Assembly: GCF_000003815.2 (NCBI RefSeq)
Contig: NC_049989.1
Coordinates: 384,353-448,352 of the forward strand
Reading direction: 5' to 3'
Origin: Branchiostoma floridae
Lineage: Eukaryota > Chordata > Leptocardii > Amphioxiformes > Branchiostomatidae
DNA: 64,000 nucleotides
Made by a program: the position numbers and the translations under genes
Part shown: one piece after another, positions 49,801 through 61,762 of the stretch
How the letters are laid out: every line of letters starts with the position of its first letter
How positions within the stretch are numbered: position 1 is the stretch's first letter
Notes under the pieces: model-generated
What the model saw: only the letters and a program-made list of their open reading frames with translations
What the model was told of the DNA's origin: nothing
Databases searched by the model: none

Positions 49801-50660
49801 ATCACCCTACTGCCTCTTTGTTGGATCCATCCGCAACGCCGAGGAGCGCGTGGTGAGGTCGACCCAGGAAGTAACAGCTGGAGGGAGATTCGGTGGGAAA
49901 CGGGGTTTTCCCCAGGAGGGGATTTATCAGAAAAATGAAACCGACCCACCCACCCACCTTTCTTTATATTTGTTTAACAGCTGGCAAGGGTTCCGTCTTT
50001 GCCGCGCAACTTCGGCACTATCCCCATAACTTAATCATTATCAAGGATGATCCAATGAGTGCGCAGTGGGGATAGGAAATTGTTTAAACTTCCCACAATG
50101 CTAGTGCTGTATGATGTGAAATGTGAAGGGCTTATTACTTGGCATTACGAATTATGAGACACACAATCTTCCCAACATTCTATGTACAAGAGCCCCAGTA
50201 CAAGTATGCCAGAAATGTGGACAGGCAAAAAACAATACGTCAATCCAACAGGGTGAAGTAAGATGTAAACACGAGTGCATTTCTACTTTTTTATATCATT
50301 TCTCTTTCAAATCATAATTTTCTTGTATGTTATTTTCGGAGCTTTAGGGGATGTGAAAAGGACACTCTGTTTTGGTATTTGGTTTTGGTATGTATTGAAT
50401 CTTACTTATTCACTGCACAGCAATATTCACATCATATGGATACGACTTTGTTGTGCCGCGAGGGCATCAAATGAACCCTTCCCACCACTGCTTGAGTTGT
50501 ACGCCTTTTTGTCCAACTTTCCGTTGGTGTTACTGAAGTTTGTTAAAAGCTCCCACAAAGCTCCGAAGATCTCCGAGCCATGAGTGCACATGCACCAAGA
50601 GTATTTCAAGTCCTATTGACATGACACCTAATAGTATGTTAACTGTATATTTAGCAGAAT
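46867..50660. other. YPEL 3' flank, no gene recognised
   Basis: Likely begins with YPEL 3' UTR. No frame shows protein-like composition or splice context. A TATATAAG box at about 49780 followed by a GC-rich stretch to 49900 could be a promoter or a degraded LTR end; I cannot decide. Confidence 0.35.
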
Positions 50661-50667
50661 GTGTTGG

Positions 50668-50751
50668 TTATAGCGCCGAGCGGTGGTTGGTCTGTGTGAC
50701 TGTCTTCATGGCTTTTAGCTTGTTCCAGATCCCCTGGCACATCTTCTGCAG
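50668..50751 (-). CDS. Candidate last exon of the 57.7-60.2 kb gene
   Basis: After acceptor GTCTCCAG the frame reads LQKMCQGIWNKLKAMKTVTQ and stops at TAA 50670-50668. It is protein-like and on the right strand. Its phase (0) does not fit the previous exon directly (2 out), so at least one further exon is missing between 50.8 and 57.7 kb. The CACTA element 51841-56042 would lie in that intron. Confidence 0.35.
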   Translation of the reverse strand: MQKMCQGIWNKLKAMKTVTQTNHRSAL

Positions 50752-52603
50752 CTGGAGACAAAATCAGCTACATTAACACTGTATCATGAAAGTTCCTCTG
50801 TGTTGGTGCATGACATTATGACAGAAGACTTTCTGTCAGCCTTGCTCACAGAATGCACCTTTCCCACCTGCGACTTTATCTGGGATGCGACCTTGAAGCC
50901 ATGAGATTGCACAAATAGATCATAAGTACCAGATAACCTGTGTCGCCCCCCGTCTCTGTTCAAGGTCAGATTTTGAGACTGAATGCAGCCTCTTTTTCTT
51001 CTCTTGCACAGAAATATGGTTTCGAATCTATGATTTTCACTTTGTCCAGAAAAATGCAGTATCCTGGTGAGTCTGTGATTCCTGAGTGAACTCCCAATAA
51101 ATACGGGAGGTAACACAAGTTATCTGGTACTTAACCATTGCTGCAGTCACGTAGTTTTAACGTCACATCCCGCAATGTGACGTTACATAACTGTTACATA
51201 ACTGCAATTATCCATTAACTTCATCCACCAGTGTCTGAATACATTAGTCATGAAAAATAATGCCTATGTCAAACCTGGTCCTCAGATGCCCAAATTTTCT
51301 GACACAATCATCTCAGTGATAAACAAGCTTCAATATGAAGTCATCTATGTGATGAAAATATATTGTACAATCAGAAGAATCATTTTCCCATTACAAAATG
51401 TGAAAGTAACCAGTTAACAGACCCTCCAAACGCCACAAACCAAAGCCCCCCTTCTGTTGACAAACTGCATAAAATCACAATTGGAATATGATGCTGATAA
51501 TACCAGAGTCTTGATGTATTTCAGTTTTAGTTAAACCAAAATCTTAAAAGAATAAATATACCCAAAAGATTCCGAGAATTTCTACCTACTGACCCTTTTT
51601 TTATCAGGGCAATAACCTAAAACAGAATAAGTCTTTTCTTTGGCCTTACTGGGCACGAATCACTGCTACTGGATGTCGGGGAGCCCCTACGACCACTGAG
51701 GTTACGGGCCGTGAGTGAGTGAGTGACTACCAACAGCTCACACACTTACCCGCTGGTTACAGCCCGCTGAAGAGGTCTTGGAAAACTGGTACTGCTTACT
51801 ATGGGTACAAAACAATGGGGTGTTGTGTCAGACTAATATCCACTGTGCGAAAGGGTGTGATTTCCGGACAAAGTCGGAGTTGACATATTTTTGGACATGC
51901 TAAATATTCGGACTGTGTCCGGGCACGATGTTCAATATTTCCCATATCTGGAAATATCATGAGTCAGGAATTGTCTTGTTATGTATCCGGACAAATAAGA
52001 CTTTCCTGCTTTTCAAGATACGCGCCATTGACGTTTCTTGCCTCCGAATACGTGATATGTTCTACATTCTTTACATATCCAAGGTCCATATATTTCGATA
52101 AGGAATATCCGGACAAATTAGGAGTTTGCACGAAGCATAATGTGCATTATTTCTGGGCCATTGTCAGATGACATTTTCAATTCATTATGTCTCAGAATAT
52201 CATGAGTCATGAAATGTTTCAGCACATGCCCGGACGGATAGAATTTCCCGTTCTTCTGAATACGTGTCAGGGACGTTTCATGTTTTCGAATTCATACTAT
52301 TTTCTTTTCTTTCCATTTACGAGACATATCCGCGACAGATATTCCATGGATTAGTTTTAGGACAGATTCGAAGTTAGCATATTCTGACCGTTACCGATAA
52401 AGGTATTCTATACGTGAATTGTGAATCGGTGATTGTTTTATTGCGTATCTGAACAAATAAGACTGCATTTTTTTGCCGAAACTTTCGCTCCTTCCGAATT
52501 CATATTCCGTTCCATTTACGACAGATGTCCAAAACAGAAACATTCCAGAGATCAGTTTTCGGACAACTTAATGGTTAACAAATTACTCCCTCAGGAACAG
52601 CGA

Positions 52604-53030
52604 CCACCTGACATCTGAACTCACTAAGTCCACCAGAGGCCAGAAAACATTCATCTACAGAGCAACAGCACTCTGGAACACTCTCCCTACTGCTACTCGC
52701 ACAGCCACCTCCACTGCTTCTTTCAAAGGAAAACTGTGGGAATGTCTAGGCAACCCTTACGCATTGTAAATTAGTCATACACGTGTATATACTGACCCTG
52801 ACCTCTCATTGCAAATATTGTTGTCGATGATATGATGTTATATACTCCATTTTAGATGATATGTAAGTTATCCTACACCATGTATATACAAATGTTCTTT
52901 TTTTTTTAATTTGTATTGTTTATGTGTTTGTCAGCAGGGCTAGCCCTTTGTAATAGCCATAGGCTAGTTGGGCAGCCCTGGCTGTGTGTTCGGTGCAGCC
53001 AAACCAATAAATAAATAACAAATTACTTTT
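52604..53030 (+). mobile_element. LINE 3' end with reverse-transcriptase C-terminus
   Basis: The frame IYRATALWNTLPTATRTATS, then STASFKGKLWECLGN and a stop, is the usual C-terminal signature of CR1/L2-type reverse transcriptases (ALWNSLP...FKxxL). A 3' UTR ends AATAAATAAATAAC at about 53010-53024. It is inserted within the CACTA element. Confidence 0.7.
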
Positions 53031-53329
53031 CTTGTCATACATGAATCTGAGATTGTTTTGTTGGGTATCCTTAAAAAGGTTTCCTATCTTGTCAAATACA
53101 CGTCATTAACGTTTTTGCTTCTGTATATGTGTTTTTATTCTACAACGAGTATGCCCGATGTCAATGTATGTTTACTCTTTAATTTTCTGGTAATTGAAGC
53201 TTAAGCTTCCATATACATGTGCAAATATACTGACATCGACATTTACAATCAAATGACACAGAAAACAATCTTTGCGATGGTAACAATTATGAGTCAAGTA
53301 TTATTGTTTCTTTGCATATCCGGACAATA

Positions 53330-53690
53330 TCTTGAACAAAGTTCAGTCAAAACACTCCACCCCAGCGGTGCAGTTTGGGATAGGTCCATATCCGGACAAT
53401 ATCATGAATAAAGTTCAGTCAAAACACTCCACCCCAGCGGTGCAGTTTGGGATAGGTCCATATCCGGACAATATCTTGAACAAAGTTCAGTCAAAACACT
53501 CCACCCCAGCGGTGCAGTTTGGGATAGGTCCATATCCGGACAATATCTTGAAAAAGTTCAGTCAAAACACTCCACACCAGCGGTGCAGTTTGGGATAGGT
53601 CCATATCCGGACAATATCATGACAAAAAGTCACTCATGATATTGAATACCAGCGTTGCTGTGTGGGAATGGCCCATATCCGGACAATATC
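53330..53690. repeat. 72-bp tandem repeat inside the CACTA element
   Basis: Five CCATATCCGGAC motifs at 71-72 bp spacing (53386, 53458, 53530, 53601, 53673). Each unit repeats CAGCGGTGCAGTTTGGGATA. The TCCGGA motif is shared with the element's other subterminal sequence. Confidence 0.9.
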
Positions 53691-56089
53691 ACGAGGCAAC
53701 TTTACTCGTAAAGCGGTTATGCAAGCTGTGCAAAGTGCCGAGCAGACCAGTACGTTGGCATGTCAACGGTGCGCCTACTGGGGCAGTCGTTGCAGATAAC
53801 AGCCTACACCACGCCACAGCGTTTGCTGCTATGTACAACTTTGAAACTGGTAAGTACATGATGCATTTATTCACAAAAATAATGCACAATGCCATGTGTT
53901 TCCGTGAAACAGGCATGATGGATGACACTAACTTGCTTGGAACCATCTGGAGGAGTCCTTAGGTAACAAGACTATATTAGGAAGTCACATGACTTCACTA
54001 GACCAATAGTAGACCAGCTGGTGACAGCAGTTAGGTTTGAAACTAGATTTGAATCTCAGTTGCCGCTGCCGCTAGCCGCTACCGGACCAAGAAGTGAGTA
54101 GTGTAGCTCTCTAGTACATAGATTGTATATAAGTTACATAGCAGTTACCGTTCTTAGTTCCGTATATGTCTGTCAGCAATGTCTGTTATGCCTTCCTAGT
54201 GTTTTGTGTATTTAATAATTAGTAGTGTGATCTCTTTGTAAAGATTGTTGTATGATAGATCACTTCTCTTTCAGCTGGAACCCCCGCGTGTCATCCCCGG
54301 CTTGTTTACAAATTGCCTGTTCCATAGTTAGTTAAATTCTCATATTATTTTGTGCTGTATGTGCCGTAACGGTTGCTTCTAAACTTTCCTGTCCTGTTGT
54401 TTTGGCTGGCTAAATCTTTAATAGAACCAAGGAGAAACTGTAATCTCCTCACTAGGACCAATGTGATTGTGTGCATATAAAATTCCATTCGTTCTCTGGG
54501 GGTCCTTATCTGTGCCATCTGTGTGGCCCGCGCCCTGTGATGATAGCCGACTCCAGATTCCTGCCTTTGTCCCCGTCTTGTCCTGCTGTGATTTCTATGG
54601 CCGTGTTGTTTGAATAATTTTACATGTACCGTTCATGGGTTCAGGGCAGTTACTAGCCGTTTTTTTTTTCCATTCCAGCCGCTGAGCCTCTGTTTCCCAA
54701 TCGCCTGTCCTGCCATGCCGACGACCGAGGCCTACCTCCTGGTAACACTTACGATAGTCTGTGCCTGGTGCCGTTGTATCCTGCCAGAACTGTTTCTACT
54801 CTGAAGACGGACGGTGCCTGGACTATGCAATGGAGCGGACTGTCCTCGAGACGTGCCGTCGATATTGCGGGGTCTTGCCAGAGCATCTTCCGTCGCCAAT
54901 GATCGTCCACTACCACAAAGACGCAGAATAGGGCGCCCCGGACGATGATTCCACAGTCAACACGATACGGACTTATAGAGGACTTGAAAATGGACTGTCG
55001 TACTGATTTCGTAATGACATTTTTATCCTACGAATATTGATTGTATGGTTTATAACGTTAGACTTGTGTCGGATACTGTACATTTGATATTGTACATTTA
55101 AACTGATCAGTTTTGTTATGATGCTATTGACTTGGGCTTGATATTATTGGATCTGACAGTGAACTGTTTAACTTTGGCTTCATTCGAGCTTCACTTTTTG
55201 TGAAGACCAATGAGGTTGTAGTGAGCTAAAACTTCCTTGGTAAGACTAAGAGACAAATGCATATTGATTTGCCCCTTGACGTTAACATGATCTGTTCCTC
55301 CACATAATGTATTTGTTGTGATACTTGTGTCATCTGATTTATACAGGAAAGTCTTTGAAAAGCTTTCACAAAATGTAGCCTTACCGAGTTAGCATGTTCG
55401 GGGTTAAAACGGACAGGAAATGTTAAATATTAGGTATTTAGCATGATCGTAAAGTTACTGGATATTCTGAAATAATGTGTTGTATTGTTCCTATGATGTT
55501 TCAGTATATCTTAAGTTTATGCAACCTTTCCTGGGCGTAATAGCCCCGAACGCGCTCAGAAAATATGAAATATTCGGAACGTGTTTTGTCTCCAAAGAGT
55601 CCTAGAACGTTCCATTACTTGAAATCCGGATATGCGACATGATTATATGGTCCCATTCTTGACTCCTGAAATTATCCGGATTAATACGAAATATTCGGAA
55701 CGTGATTTGTATCCAAAGAGTCCGAACACGTTCCATTACTGGAAATCCGGATATGAGACGTAATTATTTGGTCCCGTTCCGGACTTCTGAAATTATCCGG
55801 ATATATACGAAATATTCGGAACGTGGTTTGTCTCCAAAGAGTCCGAAAACGTTCCATTACTGGGAATCCGGATATGAGGCAGGAATTAAATGGTCCCGTT
55901 CCGGACTCCTGAAATTTTCCGAAAACGCAGGAGAGTCATGTCAGATTTCGTCCGGATATTGTCCGGATATATCCAGAAACGGTCCCGATCCGGATGTATA
56001 CAAACATAGAAACGTCCGGAAATGACACCCTTTCGCATAGTGATCATTACACTGATCATAGTATGAAACTTCATCATTGCGTTATTAAG

Positions 56090-57580
56090 GGACCAGGAAA
56101 GTGTTTTCAGAACCAGGGATGGGGAAAAAATTTTCAGGGACAGGGAAAGTGTTTTAGCACCAGGGACAGGGAAAGTGTTTTCAGCACCAGGGACAGGGAA
56201 AGTGCTTTCAGCACCAGGGACAGGGAAAGTGCTTTCAGCAACAGGGACAGGGAAAGTGTTTTCTGCACCAGAGATAGGGAAAGTTAGGGTACTGACACTA
56301 CAGGGGTATGGACACTACAGGGGTATGGGCACTACAGGGATATGGACACTACAGGGGTACTGACACTATAGGGAGTATGGACACAACAGGGGAACAGAAC
56401 AGATACAGGACAGGGAAAGTCCTTTCAGCACCAGGGACAGGGAAAGTGTTTTCAGCAACAGGGACAGGGAAAGTGTTTTCAGCACCAGGGACAGGGAAAG
56501 TGTTTTCAGCACCAGGGACAGGGAAGTGTTTTCAGCACCAGGGACAGGGAAAGTGCTTTCAGCACCAGGGACAGGGAAGGTGTTCTCAGCAACAGCGATA
56601 GGGAAAGTGTTTTCAGCACCAGGGACAGGGAAGTGTTTTCAGCACCAGGGACAGGGAAAGTGCTTTCAGCACCAGGGACAGGGAAAGTGTTTTCAGCAAC
56701 AGGGACAGGGAAAGTGCTTTCTGCACCAGGGACAGGGAAAGTGTTTTCAGCAACAGGGACAGGGAAAGTGTTTTCAGCAACAGGGACAGGGAAGTTGTAT
56801 TCAGCACCAGGGACAGGGAAAGTGTTTTCAGCACCAGGGACAGGGAAAGTCATTTCAGCACCAGCGACAGGGAAAGTGTTTTCAGCACCAGGGACAGGGA
56901 AAGTGTTTTCAGCACCAGGGACAGGGAAAGTGTTTTCAGCACCAGGGACAGGGAAGGTGTTCTCAGCAACAGGGACAGGGAAAGTGTCAGCACCAGGGAC
57001 AGGGAAAGTGCTTTCAGCAACAGGGACAGGGAAAGTGTATTCAGCAACAGGGACAGGGAAGGTGTTCTCAGCAACAGGGACAGGGAAAGTGTTTTAGCAC
57101 CAGGGACAGGAAAAGTGCTTTCAGCAACAGGGACAGGGAAAGTGTTTTCAGCACCAGGGACAGGGAAGGTGTTCTCAGCAACAGGGACAGGGAAAGTGTC
57201 AGCAACAGGGACAGGGAAAGTGCTTTCAGCAACAGGGACAGGGAAAGTGTATTCAGCAACAGGGACAGGGAAGGTGTTCTCAGCAACAGGGACAGGGAAA
57301 GTGTTTTAGCACCAGGGACAGGGAAAGTGCTTTCAGCAACAGGGACAGGGAAAGTGTTTTCTGCACCAGAGATAGGGAAAGTTAGGGTACTGACACTACA
57401 GGGGTATGGACACTACAGGGGTATGGACACTACAGGGGTATGGACACTACAGGGGTATGGACACTACAGGGATATGGACACTACATGGGTACTGACACTA
57501 TAGGCAGTATGGACACAACAGGGGAACAGATACTTCAGGGGATACAGACACTACAGGGGTACGGAAGCTGCAATTTGGGG
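56090..57580. repeat. 27-bp minisatellite with a higher-order duplication
   Basis: Units of about 27 bp with the core CAGCACCAGGGACAGGGAAA, alternating CACC and AACA variants, starting just beyond the CACTA element. A second repeat (ACTACAGGGGTATGG) occurs at 56285-56400 and again at 57378-57560, showing that a larger block was duplicated. Confidence 0.93.
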
Positions 57581-57714
57581 AACATTAGGAGACGTCATTA
57601 CCACAGCCATGGAGTTAGAAAGTCGAAAATCACAGTTCAAATTCAGATCCAGAGTAAGTTCAGTGTTGAAGTTTTCAACTGTCATTCAACGCACGAAATT
57701 GCAGTGTTGTTTAC

Positions 57715-57860
57715 CTGACAATGTGTTGGGCTTGTTTGAAGTGTCCTTTCTGCATTAAGCTGATGGCGTACCACAGACAACAGCAGGACAACAGGACTGG
57801 GTCCCCTAATGTGCATGCAATCTTCAGCTGTCGCAGGGACACCAGCGTAGCCTGGTCAGC
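57715..57860 (-). CDS. Third exon of the unrecognised 57.7-60.2 kb gene
   Basis: Phase 0 in, 2 out, between acceptor GTTTAG and donor GTCAG/GTAAAC. It encodes ADQATLVSLRQLKIACTLGD and continues as an amphipathic helical hairpin. The next exon should complete an arginine. Confidence 0.78.
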
Positions 57861-59697
57861 CTAAACACAAAACTCAAACTTCATCTGGAATTTCCAACAC
57901 AAATATTGGAAACCAAATTTTCTACTGTCCAACTCCAGTCTTTTTCAGGGAATGAGTAATCCACTACTTGTTTGATGTCATGTTTGATGTCATGTTATGC
58001 AGACAGAATAGACCATGTGAGTAGAGTATCATTGTTTGGCAAAGACTGGTGTTGGACAGTCAAAAATTTGTGTCAGTCCATGTTAAGTGTTGGAAATTAC
58101 AGTTTGAACCAAACTTACTTCTACTAACACAGCTGTCAGAGATGACTTCACCCCTCAAAAATGCTGCATCATGAACAAGGAAATTGACATTTTTGTCTGA
58201 ACTTGAAATAAAATAAAAAGTTGCTGTTGCTTTTACCACATCAGTTGGTCAACATTGTGTTTGAAATGTTGCTTAGTGTCCTGTAAAGAAATCAATTCTA
58301 CAATCTTAAGTTTTATGCAAATTTTAGGTGAATTGTGGCCACAGCGGAGACTCAGCAAATATGGCATAAATAACATTAAATACTGATATATATTATATTA
58401 TAATTATTCATTTTACTCAATTACACGAACATTTTACTCTTACACATTCTTTTTTCAGTCCTATATCATCACATCCAAAATGTGGCCACAACGAAAGATT
58501 AAACTTTCAAGTTACCACTTATTTTTAGCCCTTAAGTTCCTGCATGCTCCTTTTCCATCAGCATATTTTGTTTCCAATAATCCATAGGGAAAGCTGTCTT
58601 ATTCCCGTAATTCGTAGCAAGGCGAACAATTTTTGCGTGCCTTCCTTGATTTTAGCGTAGTACAGGTTTTTTCTGAATCTAGCATGAAGGGCTGTCGGAA
58701 GCCCCCAGGTCTCCAGACGGATAGCAGAAGCGAACTACTATCAGGATCAGGGTTGTAGCCAGCATCCGTCCTTCCGTCCTTTGACGGAATTTTGTAGATG
58801 GGGACGGAAAAAATTTTGCCCATACTCACGTGGTAAGAGTTGTAGTCCCCCATAGCAGAGTAGGCACCTCCCAGGGTGCACAGGTAGGAGAACAGGTTCT
58901 CTAGATGGATCTTCTGGGTCACCAGGGGATGCAGCCTTTTACTCCTGATGGCAACAGGAAACAAGATTAAACACTTACACATGCATGCATGCACGCACAT
59001 ACGTACTGTAACAGTGGGGTTCATTAGTACCGCCTACCGCCCTTGCCAAAGAGCTCTGAGCTTTTGTGGCGACATCGGTAGCATGCTTACTTTTGGGAGC
59101 TTGGCTGCCAGGGTTTGGTGCAATAGGTCGCGTGTTCGAATCCCCGGAGCGAGCTTGGGGGTAAAAACTATTCTACTCACCTCTAGTGTTTCAATACACA
59201 CTAATACAACACAGACACACACACACATATCCACACACATGCACACATACATACTTCATACACACTATATCACACAGACACGCATGCACAAACACACACC
59301 ACACACATTCATACACACTTCCACAACACAGACACAAACACACACACTCATCCACATGCATGCACGTGTGGTGTGTGTGTGTGTGCATGTGTCTGTGTGA
59401 TATAGTGTGTTGAAGTACACACTATATCACACAGACACACATGCACACACACCACACATATACACACAAACACACACATACACACACACCACACACATTA
59501 ACAAAACACACACAGATGAACACTCAAACACACACACATACACTCATACACACACATACTACATGTAGTACCAGCATTTCATACACACTATACACTATAT
59601 CACAGACATGCATGCACACACACACGACACACATAACATTACACATATAACGTTACATATGCACACTCAAACACACACACACATGCACACGCACATG

Positions 59698-59768
<71 letters not shown>

Positions 59769-60179
59769 GACCACTGAGAAGTATATAACCATCCATCCCC
59801 ACCAGCACAAGTCCCGTTGTGTGCCAGTGTTGATAGGTTCCTGTAGTTGTAACACCACCGGCACAGTCGTGTCTGAATCCTTCAACGTCACACAAACGGA
59901 GAGAATTTTTTCTGACTCTGAGTTTGAAAAGCTGCTTGCAGATCCTTGCAGTTGCAGCAGCTGCATATTCTTGATAATTTCTTGGTCGGCTGTGACTAAA
60001 TGTGGTTGTCCTTCTTGATTGACGTTCCATGACACCATGTCGACTATGACACAGCGGGTGTTATAGTTTTGTCTCCGCACGTGAGTCCGTGTGAGCCACC
60101 GGGTGAAGTGTCTTGTGTAGGCGGGGGACCTGCTGAGCTCCACCGCCAGGCAGCACGCCAGGTCCGCGGGTAGCTTCAC
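57715..60179 (-). CDS. Unrecognised conserved-looking protein, three exons with uncertain start
   Basis: Three minus-strand exons: about 59803-60179 (or to 59767), 58830-58944 and 57715-57860. Phases join: the second starts in phase 2 with SKRLHPLVTQKIHLENLFSY and has LCTLGGAYSAMGDY; the third has LRQLKIACTLGDPVLLSCC and SLMQKGHFKQAQHIV, a TPR-like pair of helices. The first begins KLPADLACCLAVELSRSP and contains RCVIVDMVSW. I cannot name the family. Odd: the frame opens at GTG 60179-60177 and an in-frame TAA lies 15 bases upstream with no ATG between, so the true start is an unseen upstream exon, a non-ATG codon or a sequence error. The first donor is ambiguous because the intron begins near a (GT)n tract. 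A likely final exon lies at 50668-50751. Confidence 0.7.
58748..58820 (+). mobile_element. Family C fragment beside an exon donor
   Basis: Contains AGGGTTGTAGCCAGCATCCG and TTGACGGAATTTT. It ends about 10 bp from the donor of the exon 58830-58944. Confidence 0.6.
58830..58944 (-). CDS. Middle exon of the unrecognised 57.7-60.2 kb gene
   Basis: The acceptor GCCATCAG is followed by a phase-2 frame encoding RLHPLVTQKIHLENLFSYLC and ending YNSYH at donor CAC/GTGAGT. This is the most protein-like stretch of the gene. A fragment of a foldback element (58748-58820) abuts its donor side. Confidence 0.8.
59035..59175 (+). mobile_element. tRNA-derived SINE-like sequence
   Basis: GTGGCGACATCGGTAGCATG is A-box-like and GCGTGTTCGAATCCCCGG B-box-like. 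The spacing is longer than in a true tRNA gene, so a retroposed tRNA-derived element is more likely. Confidence 0.5.
59200..59765. repeat. (CA)n-rich tract
   Basis: About 560 bp of interrupted CA repeats that end in a pure tract at 59701-59760. It contains two inverted ACACTATATCACACAGACA copies around 59260 and 59425. It forms part of the intron after the first exon of the unrecognised gene. Confidence 0.93.
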
Positions 60180-60494
60180 GCAAAGAACTTCCGTTTATAA
60201 CCTTGACGAACAGTTTAAGTCCAGCGTCAGCTACACCATTGCAAGCATTGAACAGTTGATCCGCATGCCTCCATGTGTTGAACCATGTTGATCGTTCCTG
60301 TTGCTGACCATCGAATTTCTAAATTCTCACCCGAGATTCAGCGTTTAGTTCAAAGGTCATGACATTCTCAGTGCAAGAGTGACATCTAGCGATAAGAAAT
60401 AGGAGTGCAGACATACAGTCAGATGCGCTGTTTTCAGTTTTTCGCCACACATTTGACACTAACGTTGACATTCTTTGAATGCGTCCTCATACAG

Positions 60495-61440
60495 CAGTGG
60501 CGGCGGCACCGTGGGGGCAGTGGGGGCGGTCGCCCCCACAGAAAATAGGTCGTGGGGGCGTCGCCCCCACGATAAAATAAGCTGAAACACACAAAATCAA
60601 GCTGAAACTCTTGTGTATATTTTCACTAATGGAAATTTCATCAAATCTCGCTAGTCTACTGGCAAAATTTGGCCATGAAAATGCAGGAAATGACGTTTCA
60701 GAGGGTCCATATTTCAAAATTTCAAAGGACCTCCCTTGTGAGGATTCGCACCTTCGGCACTCAGGACATGGTGGGAAAATGCTACCGGAGCGTCGTCCCC
60801 CACAACCTTTCTCTAGTAGAAATTTCATTATCAAACTTTAGATTTGTTTACAAGCAAAATGTTCCCCTCAAATACTTGAAACGGCAATCAAAGTGTCCTG
60901 ATTTAAAAATTTCTCCAGAACTTCCTTGCGGCGGCTTGCGTCTTCGGGGCTCACGACGACGTAGTGCAAAATATGTTGGTGCGTGGGTCGTCGCCCTCAA
61001 AAATCGTTTTCTCTACTAGAAGTTTAATTAAATTCAGCTTAGTCTGTCTGCAAAATTTGTCCCTCAAAATACAGGAAATGGCGTTTCAGAGGGTCTAGAT
61101 TTTAAAAATTTCCAGAACCTACCCTGCAACGGCTCGTACCTTCGCCGCTCGAGATAGTGAAAATATGTTGGGGGTGTCGCCCTCAATAACTAAAGTTAAA
61201 ACTATACATGTATTTTTGATAGAAATGCCATTGAAGTTAGCTTAATCTGGCAGCAAAATTTGCCCCTCAAAATGCAGGAAATAGCGTTTCAGAGGGTTTA
61301 GATTTGAATTTTTTCCGGGGGTGCATGCCCCCGGACCCCCCTAGAATGGTCGCGCCTCCGGCGCGACGACTCGGGCCTTCGGCCCTCGTGATATGACAAA
61401 TATTCGCCCCCACAACTGAAAAACGGTGCCGCCGCCTCTG
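60495..61440. mobile_element. 946-bp GC-rich foldback element
   Basis: Inverted ends GGCGGCGGCACCGT and ACGGTGCCGCCGCC. The interior carries several diverged repeats of the type CAAAATGCAGGAAATGACGTTTCAGAGGG (for example near 60680, 61070 and 61270) and GGGGGCGTCGCCCCC palindromes. No coding frame is convincing. Confidence 0.85.
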
Positions 61441-61762
61441 TACAGTGACAATGATCTAAGGGACGGGAAACAAAACACGAATGGGGGTGGTCCAATTATG
61501 GAACGTAATGTAATACATTCAGCTGATGGCATGATTTCATTGCATTTTCCTTTATCAGATAAAGAGAGTCTAAATGGGTGAGCTCTCAACAAACAAAATA
61601 CATCTTTGATGATACAGAAACGTTACAAATCGTAACTTCACGATTGTCGAGGGATCCCACAGCAACAGACTTTTGTATGGAAACAAAAAAGGGTCGGATC
61701 TTTTGGTCCGCAATTTATGAATGAAAGACCTTTATTTGCATTCATGCCTCGACGGGCCTTGA

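Larger units (their letters stand above)
51841..56042. mobile_element. 4.2 kb CACTA/EnSpm-like DNA transposon, probably non-autonomous
   Basis: Left end CACTGTGCGAAAGGGTGTG and right end, reversed, CACTATGCGAAAGGGTGTC, followed in both by ATTTCCGGAC: a terminal inverted repeat of about 28 bp. The flanks are ATC (51838-51840) and ATC (56043-56045), a 3-bp target duplication. Known: CACTA termini with 2-3 bp duplication define EnSpm/CACTA. TCCGGA motifs crowd the subterminal regions, also typical. I see no transposase. The interior carries a LINE fragment, a 72-bp repeat and exon-like stretches (see findings). Confidence 0.8.

Noticed and set aside
49770-49960. Gene promoter or LTR at the TATATAAG box
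   Set aside because: No coding exon or matching second LTR found, so neither call can be supported.
56526-57503. 325-codon frame of GQGKCFQHQ repeats
   Set aside because: 27-bp minisatellite read in frame; equally open on the other strand and in other phases.
59441-59650. Histidine-threonine-rich frames (HTHTHT)
   Set aside because: Translations of the (CA)n tract.
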